Shown piece after piece: positions 27,964 through 39,226 of a stretch of 64,000 nucleotides of DNA. Origin of the DNA: Globisporangium splendens (lineage: Eukaryota > Oomycota > Peronosporomycetes > Pythiales > Pythiaceae); contig VFIW01000004.1 of NCBI GenBank assembly GCA_006386115.1, positions 124,001-188,000 of the forward strand, written 5' to 3'. How positions within the stretch are numbered: the stretch's first letter is position 1; each line of letters starts with the position of its first letter. Made by a program: the position numbers and the translations under genes. The notes under the pieces were generated by a model. That model saw nothing but the letters and a program-made list of their open reading frames with translations, was not told the DNA's origin and made no database searches.

Positions 27964-29925
27964 TTAGCCGATGCTCGTAACTGTGCGACTATCAATCTCT
28001 CCATCTTCGCCAAGGTACTTCAGTTCGTACTCGTCGCAAGAAGCTGGAAAGCAAACATGAATGATCTTGATATCTGGGTAGCCTTCGATCTGATACACGT
28101 CATCTAGCGCGCGACTCCGCGGAACAAAGTTCACCATGAACATTTTGTCGATGGCGAGAAGATGCCTGTAATCCTCCGCTTGTTTCACTGCGGACTCAAT
28201 TTCCGCTTTCGTCAGTTTATTCGACTTGAGTTCATATCCATACGTCACGCCATTACTGATTATGATGTCCAATCTCCTTTTGTCGCCAGGATCTCGGGCT
28301 TTTGCGAGAACAGACCTTGAGCACTTGCTGGTGTGAAGAATGCTACGAATCGAAGCGTAAAGCTCAAATTGAAAGACAGCCTCGCTAGGAGATTCTCGGT
28401 TTGTCACACGATGATTCCCAACGATACTTGGCTTCATAAATTGAAGAGATAGACAAAGAAGTTCGAACGGATCTTCTCCGAATGCAACTTGATTGATCAC
28501 TCGAACAGGTTGCGCTTCCATGCAAACTCGACGCATCATCTCCGACGAAAACAGCAAGGTACCGCGCTTCCCTTCAATGAGGATTCCCATTCGGAGCAGT
28601 CTGTCAAATGAGAGTTCGCGTGGACCACTGCCAATGACCTTCTGATGCATCAGCACGTAGGTAAGGGCTTCCCAACCCGACTCATTCATTCCTTGCAAAT
28701 CTTCCTGTATACGACAGTAGGTCCAATTGTAGTTTGACAAATACTTGGAGAAATTTTGTATCTTGAACCAGGAATGCCATTCGCTGATGTCGCTTGTCCA
28801 CATCAATTCGTCAACAGTGAAGCGAATCAATGACCCAAAGATACCAGGAGCTCCGGCAGAATAGTCCATAATGGCCAGACGTGTCGAAGCGGTAAAGTCA
28901 AACCGCGGCTTGATCATCTCGAAGAAATCGCTCATTTGTTGGTTGGAGAACGGCTGGACCCTGATGAGGTTGGCAAGATTAAACGGACTGACCCGCTCGC
29001 CTCCTTTATGCCACTTGTACAGAGTTACCAAATCGTAGCTTCCGATCCCAAGAAAGCCGTAAAAGTAGGGAGCTCCTTGCCAACTCCTAAGAACGTCGAT
29101 GAAGTTGCTGATCAAACTTCCATTCTCAAACATAGCGTCCATTTCATCGATGAAAAGACACAACCGCTTCTTGCGACGAACAAGCAATTCCGTGAATGCA
29201 CGTGGCGATCCTGCGACTTCACCAAGAAGTTCGCTGAGCGCATTCCAAAACGTTTCTTCTGTTTCTATCTGTATGCTTGTTGCTTGGAGATAGATGGATT
29301 CAACTGACGGGTCACTACTAACGCAGTCCCAGAGGCGATACGCAATTGTCGTTTTCCCAAATTGACGAGGTCCATAAAGTAGGCACAGCGGTTGACCAGT
29401 TGAAGAAGCCGAACTGCTAAAGATGCTATGTAGCTTCTGATAGGAATCGATTGTTTCCATTGGAACAGAGTAGAAATCTCTGGGAACAGGTCCTTGATAA
29501 GCCACGTCGCTGTGGCAAATCTTTGCCTTCTTCGATGGAGGCTCACTCTCAGAGGTTGACTCTTGCTCCGGAACGACCACCAGCACGTGAATATCGCCTT
29601 CACATGGTTCAAAGTTCTTGCCATAATGCTTGTCGTTATTGATCTTCAACGCCGCGTCCATTTCGTGTTTCAGCAGATCACCGATACTCACCGGAATATC
29701 TCCTCTGTTCAAGGCAGCCACGTCAGCGTCACCAGATCCAAGCCACGTATCGCCTCGCTTTGCCAGATACAGCTGCAATTCATCTGCATCACACTTGATC
29801 CTGTTTTCCTTCTTCCTCTTGATCGCATCCTTCAAGACTCCCACCGACCGACTCTCGTCGACATCCACAGGGAACGCGCTTCCCTTCGCTCCCACCAACA
29901 CACAGAAGAGCTCCTTCACCACCAT
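27964..29925 (-). CDS. Crinkler (CRN) effector: LYLAK domain, P-loop NTPase, PD-(D/E)XK nuclease
   Basis: 653 residues, single exon, apparently intact. N-terminal CRN header: ubiquitin-like start (KELFCVLVGAKGSAFPVDVD), LQLYLAK at residues 50-56, and the conserved end motif HVLVVVP at 113-119. A basic PPSKKAK (129-135) may aid nuclear entry. The C-terminal region has Walker A GPRQFGKTT (185-193) and Walker B LCLFIDE (255-261), then a restriction-endonuclease-like domain with D553, E565-L-K567 and a QxxxY motif (582-586). CRN proteins are oomycete effectors acting mostly in the host nucleus; the NTPase-plus-nuclease layout is a known CRN class. Host target and activity are not shown by sequence. 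The single exon and repeat-rich surroundings fit CRN genes generally. Confidence 0.9.
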   Translation of the reverse strand: MVVKELFCVLVGAKGSAFPVDVDESRSVGVLKDAIKRKKENRIKCDADELQLYLAKRGDTWLGSGDADVAALNRGDIPVSIGDLLKHEMDAALKINNDKHYGKNFEPCEGDIHVLVVVPEQESTSESEPPSKKAKICHSDVAYQGPVPRDFYSVPMETIDSYQKLHSIFSSSASSTGQPLCLLYGPRQFGKTTIAYRLWDCVSSDPSVESIYLQATSIQIETEETFWNALSELLGEVAGSPRAFTELLVRRKKRLCLFIDEMDAMFENGSLISNFIDVLRSWQGAPYFYGFLGIGSYDLVTLYKWHKGGERVSPFNLANLIRVQPFSNQQMSDFFEMIKPRFDFTASTRLAIMDYSAGAPGIFGSLIRFTVDELMWTSDISEWHSWFKIQNFSKYLSNYNWTYCRIQEDLQGMNESGWEALTYVLMHQKVIGSGPRELSFDRLLRMGILIEGKRGTLLFSSEMMRRVCMEAQPVRVINQVAFGEDPFELLCLSLQFMKPSIVGNHRVTNRESPSEAVFQFELYASIRSILHTSKCSRSVLAKARDPGDKRRLDIIISNGVTYGYELKSNKLTKAEIESAVKQAEDYRHLLAIDKMFMVNFVPRSRALDDVYQIEGYPDIKIIHVCFPASCDEYELKYLGEDGEIDSRTVTSIG

Positions 29926-30364
29926 CTTCCACTCGCTGGCGGATTTTCAACAGTGCAATTTGCCAGTGAGGATGTTCTCGCCGACTCGTGTTTCAGCCAA
30001 CCAAAACAAACGAAGTAAGACACTGGAACTTTCTTAGCTGTCTCACCCCTTGTGGCAACTAGTGTTTGCTAGCCCATTTGATATTTGCATCGACATTAGC
30101 TTCGATGCAGTCGATAACCTGATTGAGCAACTCGTCCTTCCTTCGCTTGTGAGTTGAAGTGTCAAAACCAAGGGCAACAAACGCATGGTGTGTGTATGCG
30201 TACGACGTAGTGTGGACATTCCCGCTACGCTGGCGTTTACCTTCTCGTATGCGCTTTACTGGTTGGGGTGGTATTGGCAGACAGCGACGTGCAGGGACAG
30301 AAGGAAGACAACGGACAGCTAGAGACCCAACGATGCCAAGAGAATCCGCGCCATGAATAAGTTG
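29926..30364. other. CRN upstream region
   Basis: Promoter region of the CRN gene. A minus-strand frame at 30059-30385 ends with a Lys/Glu-rich peptide (STHKRRKDELLNQVIDC) but I cannot support it as a gene. Confidence 0.35.
29955..29969 (-). promoter_or_regulatory. Inr/FPR-like element of CRN gene
   Basis: Minus-strand TCACTGGCAAATTGC, about 30-45 nt upstream of the CRN ATG, partly matches the oomycete initiator plus FPR (TCAC...CAAATT). Two initiator pyrimidines are G. Confidence 0.3.
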
Positions 30365-30923
30365 CACTAGGTGGTTCGCATGCACGACCTCTGCTTGTTG
30401 CTGCTTCGTGCCTCATGTGCAAACAAGAGAAGGCTCGCCACGCTGACGCCGTTCAGCATTGACACCACGAAGTCGTCAGTCAAAGGGAATCGCAGTTGGG
30501 AGCGAGTGTTCGCTTGCCGTAAACTCCGATTATTTGCGGAAAGCACGAACTTCAGCGTCAAGCGCTGGAGAAAGTGGCCACACGCTTCTAGTTTGATCGA
30601 CAGCAGCTAATGGACGATGTGGCTGACCTGGGTGCGGAGTTGGAGAGCGTAGACGCACAAAACAGGCAGCTGGTCGCGTGTCCATGAAGATGGAGTCGCT
30701 GTTCAAGAAGCGCGACGAGAAGATCTACGAGCTGCTGAAACCAGCCGACAAAGATCGCTCTATAAGCACCCTGTCGAGCTTACTGCTCCATGGACTCAAC
30801 AATAAAGAACACAACGAGCCAATATGCAACGTCGAGCAAGAAAAACTGGTGCGCACCATCGACAGCAGACTCAGCATTGTACTCAATGAGTGTGTTGATT
30901 TCTGTTTCGCAAAGCCACAGTAA
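30365..30923 (+). pseudogene. Diverged third copy of the coiled-coil segment
   Basis: 30593-30725 aligns with 31377-31511 (both contain the core ATGGACGATGTGGC, then CAAAAC..GCAGCT/GCAACT, then CGACGAGA), but frames break repeatedly. The upstream part (30400-30590) also echoes the copy-2 sequence. The last open stretch (30678-30923) continues with a helix-like peptide (KKRDEKIYELLKPADKDRS). A decayed paralogue in tandem with copy 2. Confidence 0.6.
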
Positions 30924-31022
30924 ATCTGCGTCTTGTGGTCAGAGATCTGATTTCAAACACTTTGCATTAGGCGACCAACCCCACAAGTGACACTCGCTTG
31001 ACAGAGCATCGAGAAGAAGCCG

Positions 31023-31706
31023 ATGAAGATCGTACAGACCCCCAACGCCACTTCCAGTGTGGCCGATGACTCGACTATGAAGCACCAGCAAATCGACGCT
31101 CTGCTGCTTGAAAACGCGCACTGGAAGAGCGAGCGCCGTGCTCTCGCGCAGCGCTTTCTGACGGCCCAAGCGTCCCCGTCGTCCCGCTCGTCGTATGAAC
31201 AAACCAAGACTTGCGAGATTGACGCCATGGACCGTCAATACCACGAAACCATCATCAAGCAAAAGGAAGCGCAGCTGGACGCACACAAGGCGGCGTACCG
31301 TGAGCTTCGAAATGTTTGCGAACAACACGAGAGTCAGCGTGAAGCGTTGGAGAGAGCAGTCACGCGCTGCCAGTTCGATCGGGAGGAGCTTATGGACGAT
31401 GTGGCCGACCTAAAGGCTGAGCTCAAGACCACGAATGCACAAAACCAGCAACTGGCCGCGTGCATAATGGAGATGGAGACTCTGTCCAAGCAACGAACCG
31501 ACGAGATAAAGAGATGCGAGCAGACGAAGCCAAACGAAGAAGCCCTCGTCGACACGCTTTCTGTCGAGTCGACCAGGAGCGTGAATGCAACAACAATCAA
31601 GAAAGCAAAGAACAAGCAAGCAACAGTTTCCAAGAAAGTCGATCGCGCGTCACTCACTACCGAGTGGGTCAATTCGTCCTCGAAGACCGTCATGATCTTT
31701 GGATAG
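31023..31706 (+). CDS. Coiled-coil protein, copy 2 (possibly 5'-truncated)
   Basis: 227 residues from ATG 31023. Nearly all alpha-helical: heptad-rich segments over residues 20-165 with no membrane span or signal peptide, then a Lys/Thr-rich tail (KKAKNKQATVSKKVDR). The first 520 bp, from 31000, duplicate 25336-25855. Sequence similarity to copy 1 begins abruptly at 31000, so the true 5' end may be missing and this could be a gene fragment. A plus-strand exon-like piece at 32005-32187 (VKIGLWNWLQEIVLLEERV) may once have belonged downstream. I do not recognise the family. Confidence 0.45.
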   Translation: MKIVQTPNATSSVADDSTMKHQQIDALLLENAHWKSERRALAQRFLTAQASPSSRSSYEQTKTCEIDAMDRQYHETIIKQKEAQLDAHKAAYRELRNVCEQHESQREALERAVTRCQFDREELMDDVADLKAELKTTNAQNQQLAACIMEMETLSKQRTDEIKRCEQTKPNEEALVDTLSVESTRSVNATTIKKAKNKQATVSKKVDRASLTTEWVNSSSKTVMIFG

Positions 31707-32358
31707 AGGAACCACCGCGCCAAGTTATCTGTACTTTGGATTACTTAGTGACCACATAGTTTTGGCAGAACCAACCTGTAAATGTAAAGCATTGAATCAC
31801 CACTGCTCTGTCTTGTTCAAGTGAAAACCAAGCAGGACCTTTTCCACTTTTTTTTCACAAACTAAGCCCCTCTGTCTCCAACAATTGATTTGTTTTTGTT
31901 GTCTGCAGCAGCAAATGCAGTCGGTATCCGAGTTCACGCCGTCCTGAGTCGGGTGACGAATACTAAATGGAAAAGAGAGCACTGTCAGAGCACGCCGCTT
32001 TGGGATGCAGAATTGCTCGCCAGCGCCTTCGCAGTCGTTCGAAGTCAAGATTGGACTGTGGAACTGGCTGCAGGAAATCGTTCTTTTGGAAGAACGAGTG
32101 CAATACCTGGCTACTAAAAGCGAGACGATGACGAGATTCCGCTCGTCAACTCCGTCATCCACAAAGTTGACGGACTTGCGCGTATGAACACCTTGGGCAA
32201 CGAACAGTGAGAATTCGATACGCGTTATACTAAGTATGCGTTTACTATACAGACTTACTTTTCATTGTGCTGCACGAGCGCAACTTGCCAAGCTCAATGA
32301 GTTGGTTTTTGAACCCAGCAACACACGAGGCAAAATCCCTTCACCATTCGATTCGATT
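31707..32358. other. Spacer with an exon-like plus-strand segment
   Basis: About 650 nt between convergent coiled-coil genes. 32005-32187 has a plausible plus-strand terminal exon (NWLQEIVLLEERVQYLATKS) but no clear splice partner. The right part contains the 3' UTR of the minus-strand gene, and its sequence is partly repeated at 27700-27870. Confidence 0.4.
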
Positions 32359-35300
32359 TCAATTATTCGCCTCCGCTGCTTCTTGAAAGCGAAGCGCGTA
32401 CGTCGAGCACTTCCAGTGCAGGAAGGCGCGCAAAACGGCAAACTGGACGCTCTTTCTCTCCAGCTGCGCAGTGACCTTAGCCAGCGCCTTCGTTTTCTCA
32501 GCAAGTGCTGTCTCGAGCATCACGCGAATCTCGTTTGCGTTCTTCAGGGATCCGACGGCGCGCTCGAGCATCGCGATGTTGGAGTCGTTCAGGTTTCTCC
32601 GCCGCGCATCGTTTGGCTCTGTCGCCCCTGCATCCCCTGTCATGGCAAACGTCACCGCTGCTCTGCTTGCTGACAACTCGGCCATTTCATCGAGGGGTGG
32701 CAACTGGACACTTCTACCATCCGCGGCTTGAGAGATATCTGTAGCGTGTATCGTTGATGCTTCGCTTCCACTGCGCACTGATCGTATATCTGTTGCATGC
32801 ACAACTTCTACGACTCGCTTGCACGCCGAGTAAAACTCATCCGTCTTGAACATCTGGGCTGACACAGACGATCGCAACGTCTTGTAGGCACGCGCGAAGT
32901 TGCATGCTGCGTCGACAATCGCTTGCTGGCTTGCTGCTTTCCGTTCAAGCTCACCGATGAGTCGCTGGCTCAATGCCACCAGCTCCTTCATTTCAGCACA
33001 GCGCTCTTGCAAACGACAAAGCTGCTCCTTGCGATCACTGAACTCTTCAACCTTGCGGTCGATAGTCCGCTTCCAACTCGCCACTTTGTTGTTGCTTTCA
33101 ATCAGGTACTTCACAAGTGTCTCTCGGCTTTTACCAACTTCAGGTGGTGTGTCCGTGCCTTCACAGAACCTTTGAAGAAGACGCACACAGTTTCCCAAAG
33201 CAACTGTACTCACCGGGGACAACGTCGCTGTTTTTTCCTCGAGTGACGTCAATTGCTTTTCCAGACCTTGAATCTTGGTTTCGTACCGCCAACTCGAGAA
33301 GCAAGCTAGCTTCTGCAGTTTTTGATACCGCTTCTCTTGTTGAAGAGCTCGGAGCACGACGAGCATCGATGATTTAACCAACTGCTGTCTCTCAAGTCGG
33401 AACTTCAGCATGTGCCACTTCGACTGGAGTCTGATTTGAGCAAATTTCTTCTCCCAAACCGAGCTCAAAGCTTGTGTTTCGCTTTCGAGTTGCTGCCCTC
33501 GAGATTTCTCGGAGATAGCAAGTATCAAATACTTCCACTTCCAGAGTCTCAGCTTTTTCTCAGTCGCCAACGTCTTGTTCGCTTCATAGATCCACTTCGA
33601 TGTCAGTCGCTTGCGGTCCAAACTTTGCTGGTACATTCGCTCATGCATCAGTTTCCCAGCGATCAAGTAGTGCCACTTCCGATAGATGTTTGCTCTCGCC
33701 ATTTTGGAGTCGAGTGACTGGAGAGTTGATGATGCTTCTATCCAGCTCACGTTATTTGAATTCACTGGAGCAGAATCCGCTGTTTGAAGCGCAATGCTTC
33801 CGCTCCCCACAAAATCTTCTTCCCGAGTTGCTGATGACTGTTGCAGTTCTGATGCAACAGGCACACCAGAAGCTTCATGCGGCGCTTGACATTGCTCTTG
33901 GCTCTTCAATACTTGAGATAAATGCATGAACAATGCTTGGGTACGCTCATGAAAGTCTGTGTCGTTATCGCTGTTGGATAATTGCTGAGAATATTCTACC
34001 TGGCAGCTTGCGGCTAACTCATTCACCATCCTGCACAACGTTTCGTACCGAGCGACGATAATTTCTTCGCAGGTATTGTTGTCGCCACTTCGCGAACAAT
34101 CCTCAGTATTCGTTGCATTACTCACAGCATAGACGTGCAGATCGAGCTGGTTCTCCACTAGTGCGCTCGCGCTCGAGTCGGTTGGTTCTCGTTTTTGATG
34201 GCAGAGTTGAGTTCGTAGATTCTTGCACCTAAACTCGACCTCGGATAGCTTTTGGGTAGTGCCTTCAACCTTACTCAACAGCTGCGTGAATATGAATTCG
34301 AATTGCCGTTCACTCGACGAAAGCATTTCCTGAAATGCTCGTCTCTGCAAGGTCGGTCTTTCCTGCAAAGTTTGCACGAGCATTCCCAGCGTCTTCCTCT
34401 GTCGCTCTTCCGCTCTAAGCTCGTGTTGCAGCCCGCGATTGGCATCCTTCAAGATCCCCACTTCATTCTCTAAAGTTAGCGATGTCTCACGCAGCATTGC
34501 CAATTCCTCTGCGTCCTTATTCGCATTCGTAGTATTTCGGGCTAACTCAGCTTTGAGGGAGTACTCCTGAAGCTCACGGTCTTGATTCAGTTTCTCCAAA
34601 GCTGCTATCTTCGACTCAAATTTGCTCGTAAGGTCTTGCCTGGCAATCCGTAGTTCTTCATTTGCTTTTTCCCTGAGAGACGATATCTGAGCAGTTATTC
34701 TGGCTTCGTTTGCTGCTTCAACTTCGAGCAGCTTGTCTTGATGCTGTACTTCCATGCCTTCAATTTGTCGCTGTAGGCTGTATCGCTCTTCAGAACAGAA
34801 AAGTGCTTCTTCTTCAAGCCGCTTTACCTTGTCTGACATCGCATTGTACTTGTTCATCCACATCAAGATGGTTGTCTTTGAAGCAGTAACTTCCTGGGTT
34901 AACTCGGTGACTTTGTTTTGCAGCTCTTCAGACTGCTCCACATGAACTGTTTGAAATTTATCAACCTCTTTTTGAAGCTCGAGCTGAGCGTTCACGTGAT
35001 CTTCAAGACTTTGTTTCCGCATTTCAGCGTCTTGCAAGTCTTGTTGCAATCGATGGTATTCATCATCTCGATCTCTTAACGAAGAACAAACGTCTTCGAG
35101 CCGCCTCTCCAAGGTCTCTATCTGGTCTCTCAGCTGTTGGCACTCTGACAACGCAGTACTCAATCGCTCTGTTTGTAGAGACACCTTCTCCTGTGCTTGA
35201 TCCAATTCGTCTTGCTGTAGTAAAGACTTTTCTCGCTCAACTTTTTGCAAACTAGCAAAAAGCTGTTTGTCTTGCTTCAGCTCCTCAATTGTTGTCTTCT

Positions 35301-37523
35301 GGTCAAGGATGACCTGATCCCTTTCCTGAATTATTTGCTGAAGGCTGGCAATTTGACTCTTCAGCTTTGCGCGGCGTTGCTTCAATTCATTCCTTTTTGT
35401 CTCCAGGGATTCAAGCGCTTTCTCAAGCTGGCGGATCTTGTCGTCTTTTTCTTGGATCGGAATATCACGACCCCTTGCTGTATCGATCCCGTTCTGATTG
35501 CTTCCACTTTGCAACCTCTCAATATTGGCTTGAAGCTCGCTTATCATTTGTGCGCTTTGTCTTGCTTGGGCCGCAGCACTGTCGCTCTCATGCTGAAGCT
35601 TGGATATCTTCGCCCTCAAAGCAGTATTTTCCTCGATAGTTTTCTCATAATCTCCCTCTAGAGCAGAATGCTTCTTCCCAATGAACCGTTTCTCATTGCA
35701 CTCATTAGTCAGTTCTAGCTCCAAGCGCTCGAGTTTTCGCGCTTGCTGCTTGCTGAGATCTTTTAAGCCCTCCAACTCGTCTTTCAGAAGGCGAACGTTT
35801 CGGTCGGAGGTTCGCTGCTCGGACTCGGTCAAACCTTGGAGCTGATGCTTCTCATGGGTGATATCTAGGATAAGTTGACGCAAATCTTGTTGCTGCTGCT
35901 TTGCAGACAATAGCGTGCTCGTTAAAGCTGAGTTTTCGCGCTTCAAGTGGAGCTGGCCCTTTTCAGCAAGCACAAGAGACTCTTCGTCGGTGGTAGCTTG
36001 GGCACGCAGCTGCTTTACCTCGGACTGGAGTGCGACAACCAGAGCTGAGCTGAGCTTGCATTGCTCACAGCTTCGTCTCCCAACAGGCTGAGTTCGAGAG
36101 AAATCGTCTCTTATCGTGCTGGTAGAAAATGCCGGCAGCCAATTTTCTTTCTCTTCACCACGACTCGAATCAAACGTAACATTTGAGGCATCACGGCCGT
36201 CTCTGCCGCGCTCACTCGAGTTCGCTTTTCGAAGTGCGTCCTCTAGCCGCGTGATATAATCGTGAAGAATGTTCAGGTTCGTGTCGTGATGTGAAGACAG
36301 CTGCGACCGTAAGAGATTAGTCGTTTTCACAGGCTCTTCGTTGAATATAGAAGACGAAAGCCACGAAGACGACTCGACAATTGGCTTCCTGGCTTTCAGC
36401 TCTTGGTTCTCTGCTCGAAGACGCACGATCTCTTTTTTCTGTTCTTGGATAGTTTCCCAAGCAAATTGAAGAGATGCGTCGTTGTTCTGCGAGGATTCGT
36501 TCAACCGCTGGGTTGCCTGCGTATGCGCGACTTCTTGCAAAAAATCGGTTCTCAACATCAGCTGTAGCTCCTGGAGCTGTTGTCCATCTCCTGCGGCAGC
36601 AGTGACACGATGACGCACCTAATTGAACAAAATGTAATTGTTAGCTCTGCTGATGCAAAAAAAGAAAAGTACTTACACCTACACTTGCCATTTGCTCATC
36701 TTGTTCGAGCTGCATGTGCAGTTGACGCATGATCTCTGCCGTGTCGACTTCGTCAAGAATCATCTCTTCTTTTTTCTCCATTTGGATCTCCATCAAACTC
36801 ACCAATAGTTCCTGCACCATCGCTTCGGCGACCAAGACACGAGGTGATTGATGCACGCAGCGACTAGAAATCTGCTTGAACAAGGAAATCGGATTAGTAT
36901 GAGCATAGGACGAACACACCAACAATAGTGGATGCACAGGCACTTCGACTTTGCTTTCGACATACCTCTTGCTGTCCATCGTGCAGGCGCTGCATGCGGT
37001 CTTCGCATACTTGGATCACGACTTCAAACATATCGAGTCCCGCTTTACGTGACTCTCTTGCAGCTCTGTCACCATACGCGCTGCGACTGAAATCTTTGCG
37101 CCAATCTGGGACAGAGTGAACTGATGCCGCCAAGGAAGCACTCGCGTGACGACTGCTCAGGTGCTGTTTGCGCGCCACGAAATCTGTGATCTGGACGAGA
37201 AGCTGCATCAGAATCTCCCGTTCTCGCGGCGACAGCATCGCATCATGGAGAGTCATCGCATTGCTCTTAGTGTACGATGCGTCGTTCTTTCTCCTGGAAG
37301 GCGGTGATGGTGAGGTGTACGACTCGGTCGGCGTCACTTTGATGCGTGACGTGTTGACGTTTGCGGCGCTGCGGCTTCCGTTGAAACTCGCGCCGAGGGA
37401 GCTGCCCACGTGCGCGTCTCGACTCCTGCTGTTGCTCCGATACGCGGAGCCCGGATCGCTGGCAGGCACAGCGCCTGAGCGCGCGCCGCCATAGCCGCTC
37501 CGGCTGCCGTTGCGGCGCTCCAT
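32359..37523 (-). CDS. Large coiled-coil protein with Sfi1-like Trp repeats
   Basis: Three exons by splice sites: 36966-37523, 36677-36871 and 32359-36618, 1,670 residues. The first 120 residues are basic and Ser/Gly-rich; then a helical region (REREILMQLLVQITDFVARK). The rest is almost continuous coiled coil (for example LRQLILDITHEKHQLQGL, ERLELELTNECNEKRF). Towards the C-terminus spaced Trp-containing helices appear (YRKWHYLIAGKLM, TSKWIYEANKTL, LWKWKYLILAI, QSKWHMLKFRL, FSSWRYE, LHWKCSTYALRF). They resemble the loosely conserved centrin-binding repeats of Sfi1-type proteins. A basal-body or centrosomal scaffold is therefore possible, but this is an inference from composition. ATG 37523 is the first ATG in the open frame. 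Confidence 0.8.
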
Positions 37524-38009
37524 GGCGCTCTGTTTCTTCTCTCCTGGGTTGCTTTTTGGAGAATAGCTCGCTAGATGACGATCTTTTGAAGCCACGACGA
37601 CAAAACAAGGTGAGAATGTTTGGAAAATTTACCTTGTTAACGAACAAACGGCAACAGTCGCTCTTGTTTTGGACTGCAAAACTGCAACGTCGAGCCGGAG
37701 TGATGGTCCGTGCAACTTGAAGCGACAGCAAAAATGTGGCACGGACATGGGAATGCGATGAGGACGCGCGCGCGTTTGCCTGCTGCTGTCGCAACGGACG
37801 GGCGAGAGCAGCAGCTCCGTTGCAAGTGACGACCGATACACTGAAGTGGGTGGTGACGATGATGACTGTGAAAGCGGAAAGAGCAACCAGGGAACAACCA
37901 GGCAAGGATCGCGTTTTCGTGATGGTACAGGCAGAAGAGGGCAGCGTGATGGCAGTGCACAAAGTGCGGCTCTTAGTCGACCATTCAGTGTGTGCGCATT
38001 GAAGAGTGG
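37524..38009. other. Divergent promoter region
   Basis: About 490 nt between the coiled-coil gene (minus) and the NHL gene (plus). No distinct element recognised. Confidence 0.4.
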
Positions 38010-39226
38010 ATGCGGAGCGCTGGCGTTTACCGACATGCACGTACGTCCTTGTCGCATTTTGCTTGTGAGAATGCAGTTACCAACACATACTGGAAATTGA
38101 CAATGTGTAGAGCAATGCTGTTCGGTTTATTCTGCCAAAAGAAGGGCGCGGTGTCAACCGAAAGCGCTGATCTACTGACTCCCAAGGGCATTTGCTCCTC
38201 AGACGACGGCCGCTATCTGTTTGTGTGTGACACGGGTCATCACAAGATTAAGTTCGCTGCATTACCTGGGAGCAGTGCACTGACCAGTGCGGTCGAAAGC
38301 GTGGCAAGTGTCGAGATATTTGCGTTTGCGGGGAACGGCAAGAAAGCGCGGCGCGATGGTCCAGTGCTGGACTGCAGCTTCAACTCACCCACGGCGGTCT
38401 GGCAGTGTGCTGATGGGGCGATTGTCGTCGCTGACACGGGCAATCACTGCATTCGACAAATAGTCCGAACCGGGAAGGGCAATTTGGTCGTGCGCACCAT
38501 TGCCGGTGGGTATGCGTCATATCAGATTCCAGGTCAAGAGCGCATGCCGGAGAACATGGACGAACACGAGTTTCAGCATCTGGACAAGCGGAATGCTGGC
38601 TTTCGGGATGGTCGACGTGCACTATTTCGAAGCCCTAGTGGGATTGTCGAAGGACTGTACGGAGAACTCCTTGTCGCAGACACGATGGACAATTGCATTC
38701 GTGGATTGCTGCCTCGTAGCGATGGAAAGCTGCCCTGGGACGTCCAAACGGTTTGTGACGTTGTCGAAGGCGGATACATTAATGGGAGCTGTGAGATCGC
38801 GGCATTTAGCCAGCCGATGAGCTTGAGCATGGGACCAAATGGAACCTTTTCGTGTCCGACCGAGGAAATTGCTGCGTTCGGCAAGTCGGCGGTTGTCACG
38901 CTCAGCTCAGCCGGAATGAAAGCGATTGCTTGTTGTATAGTTGGGTTCGCACAATCGAGGTCGGAGTGGTTCCTCGGCAGCTCCTCGACTGTACGAGCGA
39001 CACTCTTGGGTGCCCACTGGGGATTCTCTATTTGCACTCGTTGGGATTGTCAGTTTGCGTGGATAACAACGAAGACGAGCTCCTCGTTGTCTGTGATGGA
39101 GGAAAGAACGCGATTGAATTCATACCTGTTGGTGAAAATATCGACGACTGCCACGACCTCAACAGCACTCAGCAAAGCATTTGTGAAGATTATCGGAACC
39201 CATCAAGACTTGAAATGCACAAGTGA
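38010..39226 (+). CDS. NHL-repeat (beta-propeller) protein, frame disrupted
   Basis: NHL repeats are clear: LLTPKGICSSDDGRYLFVCD, NSPTAVWQCADGAIVVADTG, RSPSGIVEGLYGELLVADTM; each ends in the typical N-H/N-C-I-R motif (NHCIRQI, NCIRGL). These form a propeller used for protein or RNA binding. At about 38840 the good reading changes frame: downstream FVSDRGNCCVRQV and LGLSVCVDNNEDELLVVCDG belong to another frame ending at 39226. Either there is an indel (pseudogene or sequencing error) or splicing is more complex. Start is uncertain; ATG 38010 is the first in frame and a downstream ATG at 38103 is possible. A coiled-coil piece at 39569-39799 may be a further exon. Confidence 0.55.

Noticed and set aside
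30059..30385. Minus-strand small gene upstream of the CRN
   Set aside because: Only the C-terminal 35 residues look protein-like; no start context or homology recognised.
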